Below are positions 1-10,990 of a stretch of DNA of 64,000 nt, in pieces. The notes under the pieces are model-generated. The model did not search any database, was not told where the DNA came from, and saw nothing but the letters and a program-made list of their open reading frames with translations. Position numbers and translations under genes: made by a program. The stretch comes from Nilaparvata lugens (Eukaryota; Arthropoda; Insecta; Hemiptera; Delphacidae): NCBI RefSeq assembly GCF_014356525.2, contig NC_052515.1, positions 17,644,531 to 17,708,530 of the forward strand, read 5' to 3'. Numbering within the stretch: the first letter of the stretch is position 1; every line of letters starts with the position of its first letter.

Positions 1-3000
1 ACTCTTAAAAACTGTTATTTGTTTTCTCCAAGATCAGAAACTCACTTATGTTAATAAACTCAGTTCACGTTTGAAATTGTAACCCATATGATGATTTATC
101 CAGTTTCGTGATAATCTTTCCATCTTATAAAAATATTCCTCTACTATTTTAAAATTAATTTCTACAATCAAGAATATTATAATTTCTCCAGCATTATTTA
201 CTTATTTAATCATTTTTTATTTTATTTTCAATCACCTATTAAATTTGTTTTCAAATTTGAGAATATTTATACTGATGAGCACGCACCATAAAAAATATTG
301 AAACCCTACCTTATAGAAATAGACACGGCCAGACATCTGTATAATGCATGCAATGGATGATCCACTTGTCAGCTGATTGATTATGAATAATTCTATAGTT
401 TGATTGATCCTATCTTCAAAGTAGATGATATGCATATGTATTGATATCAGAGTATGGAGGAATTCCTTTTCTTTTCATATTATCCTTAAAATGCAAAATT
501 TCAAAAAACCTTGTGTATACATCGACGCGCAGTTGAAAAAGGAATATTCCTGCCAAATCTCATCGAATTCTATCAACGCGTTTGGCCATAATCGCGTTAC
601 ATACAGACAGACAAAGGCAAATCGAGTTGAAACATAGAACTCACTACGTTCGATCAATAACAATGGAACAGAAAGAGATCTATCATTCAGGAATCAACCA
701 TAGTTTCCCTGTTATGGACAAGTTGTAGAAAGTATTCATATGGTATGGAGAGTTTTCATATGATAAATTGATAATTATCTAACGACATAACGACACGAAA
801 TACCTCGATAAGAACCTTTCCACTATCACTACCTCGATATATTAAATTATATATTCAGGCGAGGTGAACTTACGTCAGGAACTCCCCACCAATACAAGCT
901 ATACGAATATTAATATTACTACCTCGATAAGACCATTTTTGCTTGAGATTCTAAGGTTCTGTTGTACAACAGTGGAGCCTCCTAATGTAAACAAACTAGG
1001 CAAAGCTGTGATCTGTTGCTTCAGGGGGAGCGGAAGAGGTGAGACTGAAGAGGTGAATTTAGAAGTGGGTAGGAAAGGGGTAGGGGGACTAAGAGGGTGA
1101 GGGAGGTAGATGTGAGGAAGCAAAAGGGGAAAGCTCTGAGTAAAGGTTGATGAGTAAACTGAGGAGTTTGAATTCTCACCAGAGTTCTGTAGGCGTTGCT
1201 AGCTTTCTGTACGCCGTGTTTCTGTTTACATATCCTCTTCAAACCTCACGACTACCAAGCTTCTCCTTCCTTACTCCAACTCTGTCTTCCCTCTGTGCCA
1301 CTCTCTCTCTCTTTCTCATTAACACTATCTTCATCCCCTTCCCTTTCCAATCGTCTTACTATGTCTATACTTGTACAGTCCTGCACATTTCTACATGGAG
1401 ACTCGTTTTTTTCCTCATCTCTACTGATCTCTATTGACAGAATACTTCTTTTGATCAATTCTCTGATGTAGAATGTAACAAATTTTTGGATATAAGTCAA
1501 CTTAGCCAACAAGTATTGTCTTTTTTCATGCCTCTCAGCAGTTGTTTGAATGCTCTGCTCACAATGGGCGTGTCTTGTTTCAGTGACCAATGACAGACTT
1601 TCACGTCCATAATTCAACTATCTAGACCAACTGGGACAACCAGGCTAACTAGATCAACTATCGATCATATGATCCATTAATAAGTATATTATAAGCAATG
1701 TTTCTCTCCGCCAATCATGTGTGGTCTTATCCATGCATTATTATAATATTATATTCTGCGGCTCTGAGTTAAGGGTTCAAGTTCACTTTGAGATGATGTT
1801 TCAAAACCCAAATAATTCTATTCTTTATCCTTGTATCACTGACAATTGATAAGAAATTTCAGATGACAACAAACAAAACTCAATTTCCAGTTTATAGCTG
1901 TCATCAGTCAGAGGATGGATAAACTCTTCCATGATGAATTTCTCCTCTCACAAAAACTGTTTTCAAATGGATCTCACAGATTCTAGTCGTTCTATCCATT
2001 ATTGTTATCCACAACGATCTGTACACAATCAAGCAAAGTGGGAAAAAGTAATCTATTGTATTCAAATCACAGTGATAAGTCATTTGAAAATATTCTACTC
2101 CGATTTTCTCTCATGTATAAGAATTATCACCACTGGGTTGCGTGGTAATTGGATCATTCTGTATAAGAACCTTCGCTTTCACGTTTCTAGTTAAACCATA
2201 AAGTAAGTAAATATTGTTTGCTTATGTTAAAGTAAGTAAATATTGTAAATATTGTCAGATTGTTTATTTAATCTATGGTTAAACCAACCACCAATCGTAT
2301 GAAACCGGCCTTCAGTAAATTACGTTATGATGCTTGATGTTCATGGTATCAGTCTATTGTTCAACTACTAGAGCTAGCACCTCCAATTCTAAATTGCCTT
2401 TGACAACTTCAAGTCCTTTTATTCAAAACCATTCCAGTCATTAGATCAAAAATACGTTTTTCTTGAAACAATTTCGTGTTTCAATTTAATGATTGGAAGT
2501 CGAGAAGAAGTAAATTAGACTTTCTATTTAGATAAGACTAATGAATGGAGGGGAAGGGAAGAAAGAAGCATAAAAGAAGAAGAATTAGAGGTCGAAAACT
2601 AGATTGGGAAAGAGGAGCAGGGTGAGAAAGAGAAGTGAACATGAGGCGAAAGCGGTAGACCACCGAACGAATGCATAATGCATTCAGAAGCATACATTAC
2701 ACAGAATGTGACTCTGTGCTGTCTCTCTGTGGTTTGTGGTTCATTTCTGTCTCTTGTACTTAAATCACGTTTCACCAACTTTATCATTTCTCATTCATTG
2801 TTCTTTGTATATGTCTGTTGTACACTGCATGTGAACGAATAATAAGAAAATTCAATTTTCATTACTACTGCAATTTCAATTCTTTCTTCAGCATTTATTT
2901 CTCTTATTTTATCCATTTCATGATTGCTACCTTTTCCACACAATTCGGCCACTCTTCATCATGCTTTATCCAGCTACTAACCAAAACCCACTATCACTAT

Positions 3001-5329
3001 CATTTTTCTATATTGTTTTTCTTAATTCCATACTTCTTTCCTTCCATACCAATACTCCTTCGGAACGTGTTTTCTCTTTTTCTCATTTGATTGCATTTTA
3101 CGTTTCCCATTCTCTTCACTTGCTCATCATCCTACTTAACCATGTATTCTCCTATTTTCTGTACCTACCTCATGTTTCTACCTCTTTTACCTACTAGCCT
3201 CTCACTTATACCGGCGCTACATTCCATGAAGAACCTTCGCCTCCTCCACTATTTCCCTGCAATATTTTGTTGTCTAACATACTAGCTAGTATTACTTCAA
3301 AAGTGATGGAACTCACTATTACTAAACATCATAAATGTTGAATATACGATATATGAAATATGTTTAATCGTAGGCTACGTTTTGTTTCACTTCCACTTTA
3401 ATCTTGCATCTCACTACTTTGTGTGAGAAAAATCACTCCTATGTTTTTGAAGAAATCAATGAATCACATGATAAATGAAATGGATGAATTACTATCACGG
3501 GGTTCCCGTTTTTCCCAATCCTAAAAACATTCCACTGCCCCAGGACATCACTTCCTCTGCCTTTTCCTTACCTCCTCTTTCTTCATCCCATTCATTTCCT
3601 CTACCCTTCCTCCACAAATTCTCACTATCTCGCAGGTCTCCTCACCCTCACCCTCTCTCCTTTCTTCTCGAGGCAACCCTCTGTCCAAAAAATCGCCAAA
3701 GTTCCAGACTTGGATCAGAAAGCGTAAACGTTCCTTGAATTCCGATCGCCGATTGCGATGGCTGAAGGCTATCAATCTACTCAACAAACAAAGATTGACT
3801 GCGATTTCCCGACCAGATTTTCCTCACCATTCTCTACTCGTTTTCTTGGTTTTTCAGAAATTTGTAATTGTATGATGGTTTGCTTCAGAAATGAATATGA
3901 ACACCATGTAGGGTGGATGAGTGTTTGAGTTTATTTCAAGCAAGTTTTCCGATAATAGAGATTTTAAAAAAGTAATAGAGTAAAGATTGAAAGTAATAAA
4001 TATAGAAAATAATAGTACCTTTTTTAAAAATCACCTTTCACTATTTTTTTCGAAAAATAAACTTCTCGAATTAAAAAAATCATTGAATACTTTTTATGAT
4101 TTAACGTTTATGATTTATAACGTTTTTTTAAAGTGAAAAAAGATGATTCTAAAGAAGATACTTTTTCTATTTCATTTCCATTACTGAATGTAGCCGTTGT
4201 TATTCAAAATGAGTCACTAATAATTCATGTATATCAACAATATCAAATCAGAATAGACAATGAAAATCACACCATTCATGGAAACCACAATAAAATAGAA
4301 AGAGACTTTTATTCTCTTTAAACTCACTACATTCATGAAAATTTATCGTATGGTGATTGTCTTTCTAAGATTAAAGACAAAATAATGTATTTCCGTCTTA
4401 TTCATTCACCTCTTCCTATTCTATATCATCCTATTTTCATCCTCCTGCTGTAACTTCTCCTCCTCATCCTCCTTTTTCTCTTCCTCTTTCGCCAACTCTT
4501 TATCTTCCTCCTTTCCTCTTCCTAATAATCCTCCTCTTCCTCTTCCTCTACCACCAGTATCGTTCTTCTTCTCCTTCCCCTCCTCCACCTCCTCAACCTC
4601 ACACTCCAACAGACTTTTGAGGGTTGATTGAATTCAGCTCAACATGTAAGTAGCAGTGACCGAACACACTGTGGGGTTGTTTATTGTGTGTTTGGGAAAG
4701 ACGAGTGAGGGCTGAGTTTTGGTGGAAGGCTCCTGGGGGTGGAAGAGAGTGAAGCTGAGGGGTGGTAGGCGGAGGTTGAGTAATGAGGATGGTGTCGTAT
4801 AGGGAGCAAGTTGCCGAAGAAAAAGTAAATAAACTCTGAGCCTTTCGGTGTGCATTCTAATCTCATTATTCGCCACCTCCTCCTCTTACTCCTTCTCCTC
4901 CTCCTCCTAATTTTTCACCGAGGGGTTGCAGCAAGAATTCATCCGAATTCATCGGCGACGAGCTAATGAATAAATGAACCGTTCAGTGACTGTGACAAGT
5001 TATGAATAAATAGAGGGTAGCATTTAAAGGGTTGTACCTGTCACACCGCTTTAGGCGCACCCTATTCAATAACAGTTGACCTAGTGAGTCCGATATTTAT
5101 TCTTGTTAGTTGTTTTAAATGAATGAGATTCGTGAGTTTGTTTAATTTATTCTGATTCTGAAGAGAATGAGTTAGTGATATATGATTATCCTGTAAAGTA
5201 CCTTTATTTTTATAAACTTCCTCCTGATCATGAACAAGAACCTGAATATGTATATGAATCTGTTCATGAAAATGTACTTCCATTCTTATAAAGTTGATCT
5301 TCTACACTCTTGTCAGCAGTATTGAGATA
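1..5329. other. Non-coding stretch, no gene seen
   Basis: I see no reading frame with recognisable protein similarity. The short open frames are low-complexity products of pyrimidine-rich tracts (about 1255-1340, 3540-3670, 4400-4600) or their complements. A tRNA B-box-like string (GGGTTCAAGTTC) occurs near 1776 but has no foldable tRNA around it. If the third Phox2 exon lies left of the window, this stretch is part of Phox2 intron 2; that is inference. Confidence 0.6.
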
Positions 5330-5344
5330 TCTATATATAAAAGC

Positions 5345-6935
5345 TCTGAGTAGATTTTTGCCCACACCTTTCTCTATCAGAGTTCCCAGTGTCGCTCTGG
5401 GCCGGCTAAACTCAGTCGGCGACTGGGGAGGGCCGCGGCAGGGGACGGGAGTCTTGGTGGGGCGTCCGTCAACCACCCTCGCTCGGGTTGGGGGTTGAAA
5501 CAGGGTTTTGAGCGCTTTGGAGGAATGTTTCCCTCTTTTAGGATAGAGGGGCCGTGCTTTCGCACTGCCAAACAGGGTTGGTCGCGGAAAGAAGGGAACA
5601 GGAACCTTACGGTGTTAGTCGTGAGAAAGGGTTTCGTGCCGGGACTAAGTCCTAGTCCTTGGGCACCGGGTGTCTTCCGGGGTCCGGGTTGGTTGCGGAG
5701 CTCTGGTAAAGGCTTTCCCTGGCCTTCCCAGAGGTCCTCTTCCGGTTCCGCACTGGTTTAGTGCGCTGCGGCGCCCCGCGCTCTGGACTTTCCTGAGTCC
5801 TACTTGCCGGACACCAGCTGTCCTCCTGGGGTCCGGATCGGCCGCGGAGTGGCGGGAAAGGCTTTTCCACACCTTCCCAGATGTCCTCTTGCGATCCCGC
5901 ACGGGACTAGTGCGCTGCGGCGGCCAGCACTCTGGACTTTCCTAAGTCCTACTTGCCGGGCACCAGCTGTCCTCCTGGGGTCCGGATCGGCCGCGGAGTG
6001 GTGGGAAAGGTTTTTCCACACCTTCCCGGACGTCCTCTTGCGATCCCGCACTGGACTAGTGCGCTGCGGCGGCCAGCACTCTGGACTTTCCTAAGTCCTA
6101 CTTGCCGGGCACCAGCTGTCCTCCTGGGGTCCGGATCGGCCGCGGAGTTGCGGGAAAGGCTTTTCCACACCTTCCCGGACGTCCTCTCGCGATCCCGCAC
6201 TGGACTAGTGCGCTGCGGCGGCCAGCACTCTGGACTTTCCTAAGTCCTACTTGCCGGGCACCAGCTGTCCTCCTGGGGTCCGGATCGGCCGTGGAGTTGC
6301 GGGAAAGGCTTTTCCACACCTTCCCGTACGTCCTCTTGCGATCCCGCACTGGACTAGTGCGCTGCGGCGGCCAGCACTCTGGACTTTCCTAAGTCCTACT
6401 AGGTTTTTCCACACCTTCCCAGATGTCCTTTCTCGCCTCGATGCCCCACTGGTGGCCTACCAATGGGGAGTCAGGTTTCGACCAAACCTGACGTGTTGTC
6501 GTTGGTCGAAACTGGCAACCCGTCGTCCAAACAGGTTAAGTGTCGTTCAACACTCGCCCAAACGAGTGTAGAGCAGTGGAGTTCACTGTGTGAGAGGCTA
6601 ATCGACTTTAACCTCGACACAACTCCCGGTCGCTGAAGGAATCGGAGTTCACTTAGTACTGGTGTACTGTGACGTTGCTAGCTGCTCGCTGCTTCCTTCT
6701 CACCTCTCTCGACCGCTCGACTTGGCTCTCCGAACTCGACTGCCTCCTGCTGGCCTTTCTCGAGCCTCCCTCAGTGACAGAGAGGGAGGGGAGAGAGGAT
6801 GCGCAGCATCGCTGAGCGGTAGGCCAGTGGCTGGCTTGAACGTTGACCCCTCAGATTCTATGAAAGATAGCCGAGCGTCGAATAAATGAGCCCTAAATTC
6901 AATTCCTTTCTCTAGTTACGATATACATCGTGACA
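5345..6935 (-). repeat. 3' LTR of the retrotransposon
   Basis: On the + strand it starts TCTGAGTAGATTTTTGCCC and ends ATACATCGTGACA, so in element orientation it begins TGTCAC and ends CTCAGA. At 1591 bp it is one 149-bp unit longer than its partner at 13114-14556. By eye, outside the repeat number there are only a few differences, such as C/T at about 5640 and one inserted C near the CCGGGGTCC string. It contains one hairpin unit of the internal array type at 5551-5568. Confidence 0.9.
5792..6400. repeat. 149-bp tandem repeats inside the 3' LTR, four full units
   Basis: The anchor CCTRAGTCCTACTTGCC recurs at 5792, 5941, 6090, 6239 and 6388, an exact 149-bp period. The first unit is the most divergent (CCTGAG, GGACACC, CACGGGACTAG). 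Each unit contains small perfect hairpins: GGACTT/AAGTCC with a 4-nt loop, and CGCAC/GTGCG with a 7-nt loop. Since 149 is not a multiple of three, the long open frames across the array shift between units and are not a conserved protein. Confidence 0.93.
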
Positions 6936-7202
6936 CACTGTTCCTACTAAGGGAAGGGGGGGGAAAAGAGAGGGGGAGGAGAGGGGGGGGTGAGGATGGA
7001 AGGGGTAAACGGCAGACAGAATGTCCCAAATGCCTGAGTACATTCTGCCGCCTCTCCGCCGGTCAACATAGACCGAACATAAACTGGGCGCCAGGTTGGT
7101 TCCTCGCCAACCGGTGGTGATGCGTCGGCACCATCCGAAGAAATGAGCAAGCTACCCGGCCAGATCCTAGGCCCAGCTTCAGAAAAGATCTTGAAGACCT
7201 GC
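6936..7202 (-). other. Interior segment next to the 3' LTR, with a purine tract on the + strand
   Basis: The + strand carries an almost pure G/A tract at 6951-6990. A polypurine tract priming plus-strand DNA would be expected on the element's sense (minus) strand immediately upstream of the 3' LTR, but there the tract reads as pyrimidines. The rest has no recognisable coding. Confidence 0.6.
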
Positions 7203-7566
7203 GCCGTGCTTTCGCACTGCGTTGAGACGCCGTGTTCGCACACTGCAAGAGACCGCCGTGCTTCCGCACTGCGATGGGGGACGCCGTGCTTTCGCACTGC
7301 AAGAAGCGCCGTGCTTTCGCACTGCAAAGGACCGCCGTGCTTCCGCACTGCAATGGGGGACGCCGTGTTTGCACACTGCAAGAGGCCGCCGTGCTTCCGC
7401 ACTGCGATGGGGGACGCCGTGCTTTCGCACTGCAAGAAGCGCCGTGCTTTCGCACTGCAAAGGACCGCCGTGCTTCCGCACTGCAATGGGAGACGCCGTG
7501 TTTGCACACTGCAAGAGGCCGCCGTGCTTCCGCACTGCGATGGGGGACGCCGTGCTTTCGCACTGC

Positions 7567-7652
7567 CAGGAAGGGCGGGTAACACAAAAAAAAACGAGGT
7601 GAACAACACCTCAGACAGGTTCTGAGAACCTAAATAACATTGCAAGGGAAAC
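7567..7652 (-). repeat. Inter-block spacer with a GAGGTG/CACCTC hairpin, copy 1
   Basis: The spacer shares CGAGGTGAACAACACCTC, CAGACAGG and AACATTGCAAGGGAAAC with the second spacer at 7909-7990. It includes a 6-bp perfect stem with a 5-nt loop. The duplication shows that hairpin blocks were copied together with their spacers. Confidence 0.75.
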
Positions 7653-7908
7653 GCCGTGCTTCCGCACTGCAATGAGTCGCCGTGCTCTCGCACTGCAAAA
7701 ATAAGGACGCGGTGCTTGCGCACTGCAAAAGGAACGCCGTGCTTTCGCACTGCCCGGGGCGCCGTGCTTCCGCACTGCCAGGAACGCTATGCTATCGCAT
7801 CGCGAAAAGGACGCCGTGCTCCCGCACTGCAGAGTTGCCGTGTTTCCACACTGCCGAGGACGCCGTGCTTCCGCACTGCAGATGAGAGTCGCGGTGCTCT
7901 CGCACTGC

Positions 7909-7990
7909 CAGGAGGGGCGGGTGACACAAAAACGAGGTGAACAACACCTCAGACAGGCTCTGGGAACCCAAATAACATTGCAAGGGAAAC
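7909..7990 (-). repeat. Inter-block spacer with a GAGGTG/CACCTC hairpin, copy 2
   Basis: This is a near-identical copy of 7567-7652 lying between hairpin blocks two and three. Small differences include CAGGCTCTGGGAACCC against CAGGTTCTGAGAACC. Confidence 0.75.
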
Positions 7991-8256
7991 GCCGTGCTTG
8001 CGCACTGCATGTGCCGGGCTTTCGCCCTGCATGGCCGTGTTTTCACACTGCCTTGCTTCGCCGTGCTTGCGCACTGCATGTGCCGGGCTTTCGCCCTGCA
8101 TGGCCGTGTTTTCACACTGCCTGCTTCGCCGTGCTTGCGCACTGCATGTGCCGGGCTTTCGCCTGCATGGCCGTGTTTTCACACTGCCTTGCTTCGCCGT
8201 GCTTGCGCACTGCATGTGCCGGGCTTTCGCCCTGCATGGCCGTGTTTTCACACTGC

Positions 8257-10435
8257 CTTACTTTCCAGCATCAGACAGCTGGAATGAATCTCCAACACGA
8301 CCAGGAACTCGTCGTGGTCTCAGCAATAGTCAGCTGAGATACAGCTCCAATAATTCCAGGAGCTCGTCGAGGAAGTAGACTCAAGTTGCAGTCTCCATCC
8401 TCAAGAAGAAACGTGATACAAAACCATGTAACACTTCACAGGAGGCAGAAGTTGATAGAGGTGAATTGGAGTCCAGGGAAAATTACCAAGTGTCAGCATG
8501 ATGGATACTCTCAGTTAGTTCAGTGTATCAGCAACTTATTGTTCACAATAAAATATGAGAGATGATAATATGATGAGGAATACTGAATTATATGGTTGAC
8601 ATGAAGCCACTAGTTGTGATGTTACACCACATATTTCGATTTTATATCACAATTAGATGTGGTCGAAATAATAATTCATCTTCGATCTGGTATGAGGATT
8701 ACAGCCTTCTCACTATATCACCATAATAGAATCGAAAATATAAATTTCAACTCAATATTCCACTTCTCACTGATCATTTCAATAATGAAATCAATCACAT
8801 GATTTACTTATGCAAAGTAACCATCCATTGGATATAAATGACAATGTGTTTATTATAACAGACAAAATCTGCTAATTAATTCACAATCAGTGAACATTTA
8901 TTGCTCAATCTCTCTTTCTCACTTCAAGACTTATTTCACCCCGAAATAAATCTTAATTTACTTTTTCAAAGTAATTATTCACACAAGGCGTGTATAATGA
9001 CACAACAGCTGTTAATTAATTCACACTCAGTAAATATTGATTTTCCGAAAAATAATCACAACAATCAGCACAAATAGTAATAATTGAATGAATTAATGCA
9101 CCGTCAATAATAACTCATGATGGTAGGCTGAGTAAGAATTAGATTCACTCTCGAGACGTGATCTAATTCCAAAACTAACAATAGCACGATCTAACACAGA
9201 CTGACTCAATAACAGTAGAATATCAGGAAAAACTAGAATTCTCATGAATTCAATTTTATAAATTGTTATTGAAAAGGAGAAGTAATTCTCTTCTACAGAC
9301 TAGAAGCTTGGCGATAGCAGTTAGCCAGTTGAGATAACGTTTATCTTATCTGTACAGCACAGCACAAACAACTTTTCGATCCAACATAGAATCAATTCTA
9401 ATTGAAATAATAATTATTTTATTCCAATTTATAGTAAGTCCTCCGACTTTATTTTCAAGTGAAATATTAGAAAATTTAAATCATAATCTGAAGCTAATAA
9501 CCCCCGATTGTAGTACATCTCGACTCACAATCAAACGCAATTTATTCATTCCACATGAATAATTAATTGCAACGTAATTCACTTTTATCCCACAGTATAA
9601 AAACGTCTGTTAATTAACTGCACCGTAACACTTTACACGGATTAAAGCAATTACCACCAGCTTCATTAAATGATTTCAATTATTATAACCATTACCTCAT
9701 GGTTAAAATATTATTCGGATCACACCGATCTATAATATCTTCTAATATTCTCTATCCACTCATTTCGCCATCATCTATTTATGGCAAATAGAAAACAGGC
9801 TACTGCAAGTTTTGTTTGTTAACCTGTACCTGGTTACAACAATATCGGTAACATACCGATCAATAAAATTTAGTCTAGTTGGAATCGATTTTAGCTGTTA
9901 TTAACTAGTCATAGACTGTAGAAAATTTTCCTGATTATCCTTGCTTGGTCACATCTTAATATTGTAAATAAATTTCAATCTGAAATTATTGGGATTGCCT
10001 TCAGATCAAAAGAAACGCAATGATTTGTCAATAATAATTTTCTTCCATTTAATCCAGCCAGTGCTTTATGACTGATTATATTAATTAAACTGTAATGGTT
10101 GAGTTGCCATTTAGTTTAAGTAGAACTCTATTTTATGAGAAAAATTAAACGGAATATGCTGTTTCCTTTTAACAAACTATTGACCAATTTCTTTCAATAA
10201 CAATAATATTGTCAGTCTTTTAATATTTTCATCATTTTCGGAATCGTGCTAATGCTATCTTCAAAATTCGGCTAATAGATTCATGCTAATAATTCTGAAT
10301 TAATTTTCTTCAATTTCTATACAATTTTGTCTTTGATAACAAAATTTTATTTCCTCATTTTAAATGGGATAAAATATTAATCAGAAATAGCTCTAAAGCT
10401 GTGATATGATAGAACTCTATAATATTCACCCCTTC
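8257..10435 (-). other. AT-rich non-coding block inside the LTR element
   Basis: No open frame of useful length occurs on either strand. Base composition changes abruptly from the GC-richer Gag side (above about 10440) to strongly AT-rich sequence. A motif close to TTAATTAATTCACAATCAGT recurs (about 8873 and 9011). The block occupies the place where pol 3' or env coding would lie in a complete element. It could be a decayed remnant, captured DNA or a nested insertion; I could not find clear insertion boundaries. Confidence 0.6.
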
Positions 10436-10450
10436 TCGCCTCTTACCTCC

Positions 10451-10990
10451 TTATTGGCGGCGCGTGACACCTCTCTGGTATCCCATCCTCCGGATAGGCA
10501 GCGACCCTCTATGGACTCGCTCGGTCTCCTGCTGTCCATCCGCTCGGATACCGTCCACCTTTTCCGCAACTTCTCCATCACCATCCTCTTCCTCATCTTC
10601 GGGCAGGTGTGGCTGGAGCTTGGTGCCCTTCTCGTGCACAGTAAACCTCTTACCGGCACTCAACATTTTCTCGACCTCATAGAGGCCAGAAAATTCCGGC
10701 GCTAACTTCGCGGCAAGCTGATTAGCACCCGAGGACAGGTGACACTCCTTCCTGTAGACTAGCTGTCCAGAGTTCACCTTCCTTGTCCTCCTTTTCCAAT
10801 TATAATACCGGTTGGCATTATAATTCTTGTCTCCAACATCTGAAACTACTTTGAGTGTAGTTTCCAGCACCGGCAGTCTTCTAGACTGCACTACTTGACG
10901 ATTATCTCCAGCTCCTTGCTGAAAATTATCCTCCTTCTTCCGCCTCCGGTACCGCTTTTCCGGACAGTTGAACCTCCAGTGCCCAGCTCG
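10451..10990 (-). pseudogene. Integrase C-terminal tail of the LTR element, out of frame with Gag
   Basis: The frame encodes NRYYNWKRRTRKVNSGQLV and then KLAPEFSGLYEVEKML. Both resemble the end of Gypsy-type integrases, where a basic stretch and a GPY/F-like module follow the catalytic core. No catalytic core, RNase H or reverse transcriptase precedes it. Upstream in the same frame, just before about 10990, are the remaining residues (GHW...C) of a second CCHC zinc knuckle. The first half of that knuckle (CWHC) is in the Gag frame, so one base has been lost at about 10982. The tail ends in an acidic stretch (DEEEDGDGE). A large in-frame deletion of pol is the simplest explanation. Confidence 0.7.

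Larger units (their letters stand above)
7203..8256 (-). repeat. Array of 36 short hairpins with GNRA-type loops
   Basis: An 18-bp motif, GCCGTGCTTTCGCACTGC and variants on the + strand, occurs 36 times in three blocks: 7203-7566 (14 units), 7653-7908 (10) and 7991-8256 (12). Spacers within blocks are mostly 4-12 nt. On the minus (element sense) strand each unit folds as a 4-bp stem with a 4-nt loop, plus two outer pairs beyond one mismatch. Stems occur as GUGC/GCAC, GUGU/ACAC, GGGC/GCCC and AUGC/GCAU, so paired positions change together. Loops are GAAA, GGAA, GCAA, GAGA, GGGA or GCGA, all GNRA. The one exception is GAUA at 7786-7803. The unit at 8150-8166 has lost one base. The repeats lack stop codons in several frames on both strands, so the long open frames here are by-products. 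Confidence 0.9.

Noticed and set aside
5645..6571. Overlapping 83-106 codon frames in the LTR
   Set aside because: They repeat every 149 bp, which is not a multiple of three, and exist on both strands. They are products of the tandem repeat.
7203..8256. CRISPR-like array of palindromic repeats and spacers
   Set aside because: The spacers are short, repeated between units and not unique. There are no cas genes, and the context is an insect retrotransposon.
6947..8378. Long open reading frames on both strands (up to 267 codons) across the hairpin array
   Set aside because: They arise because the repeat unit lacks stop codons in several frames. All frames read as repeated short strings with no domain.
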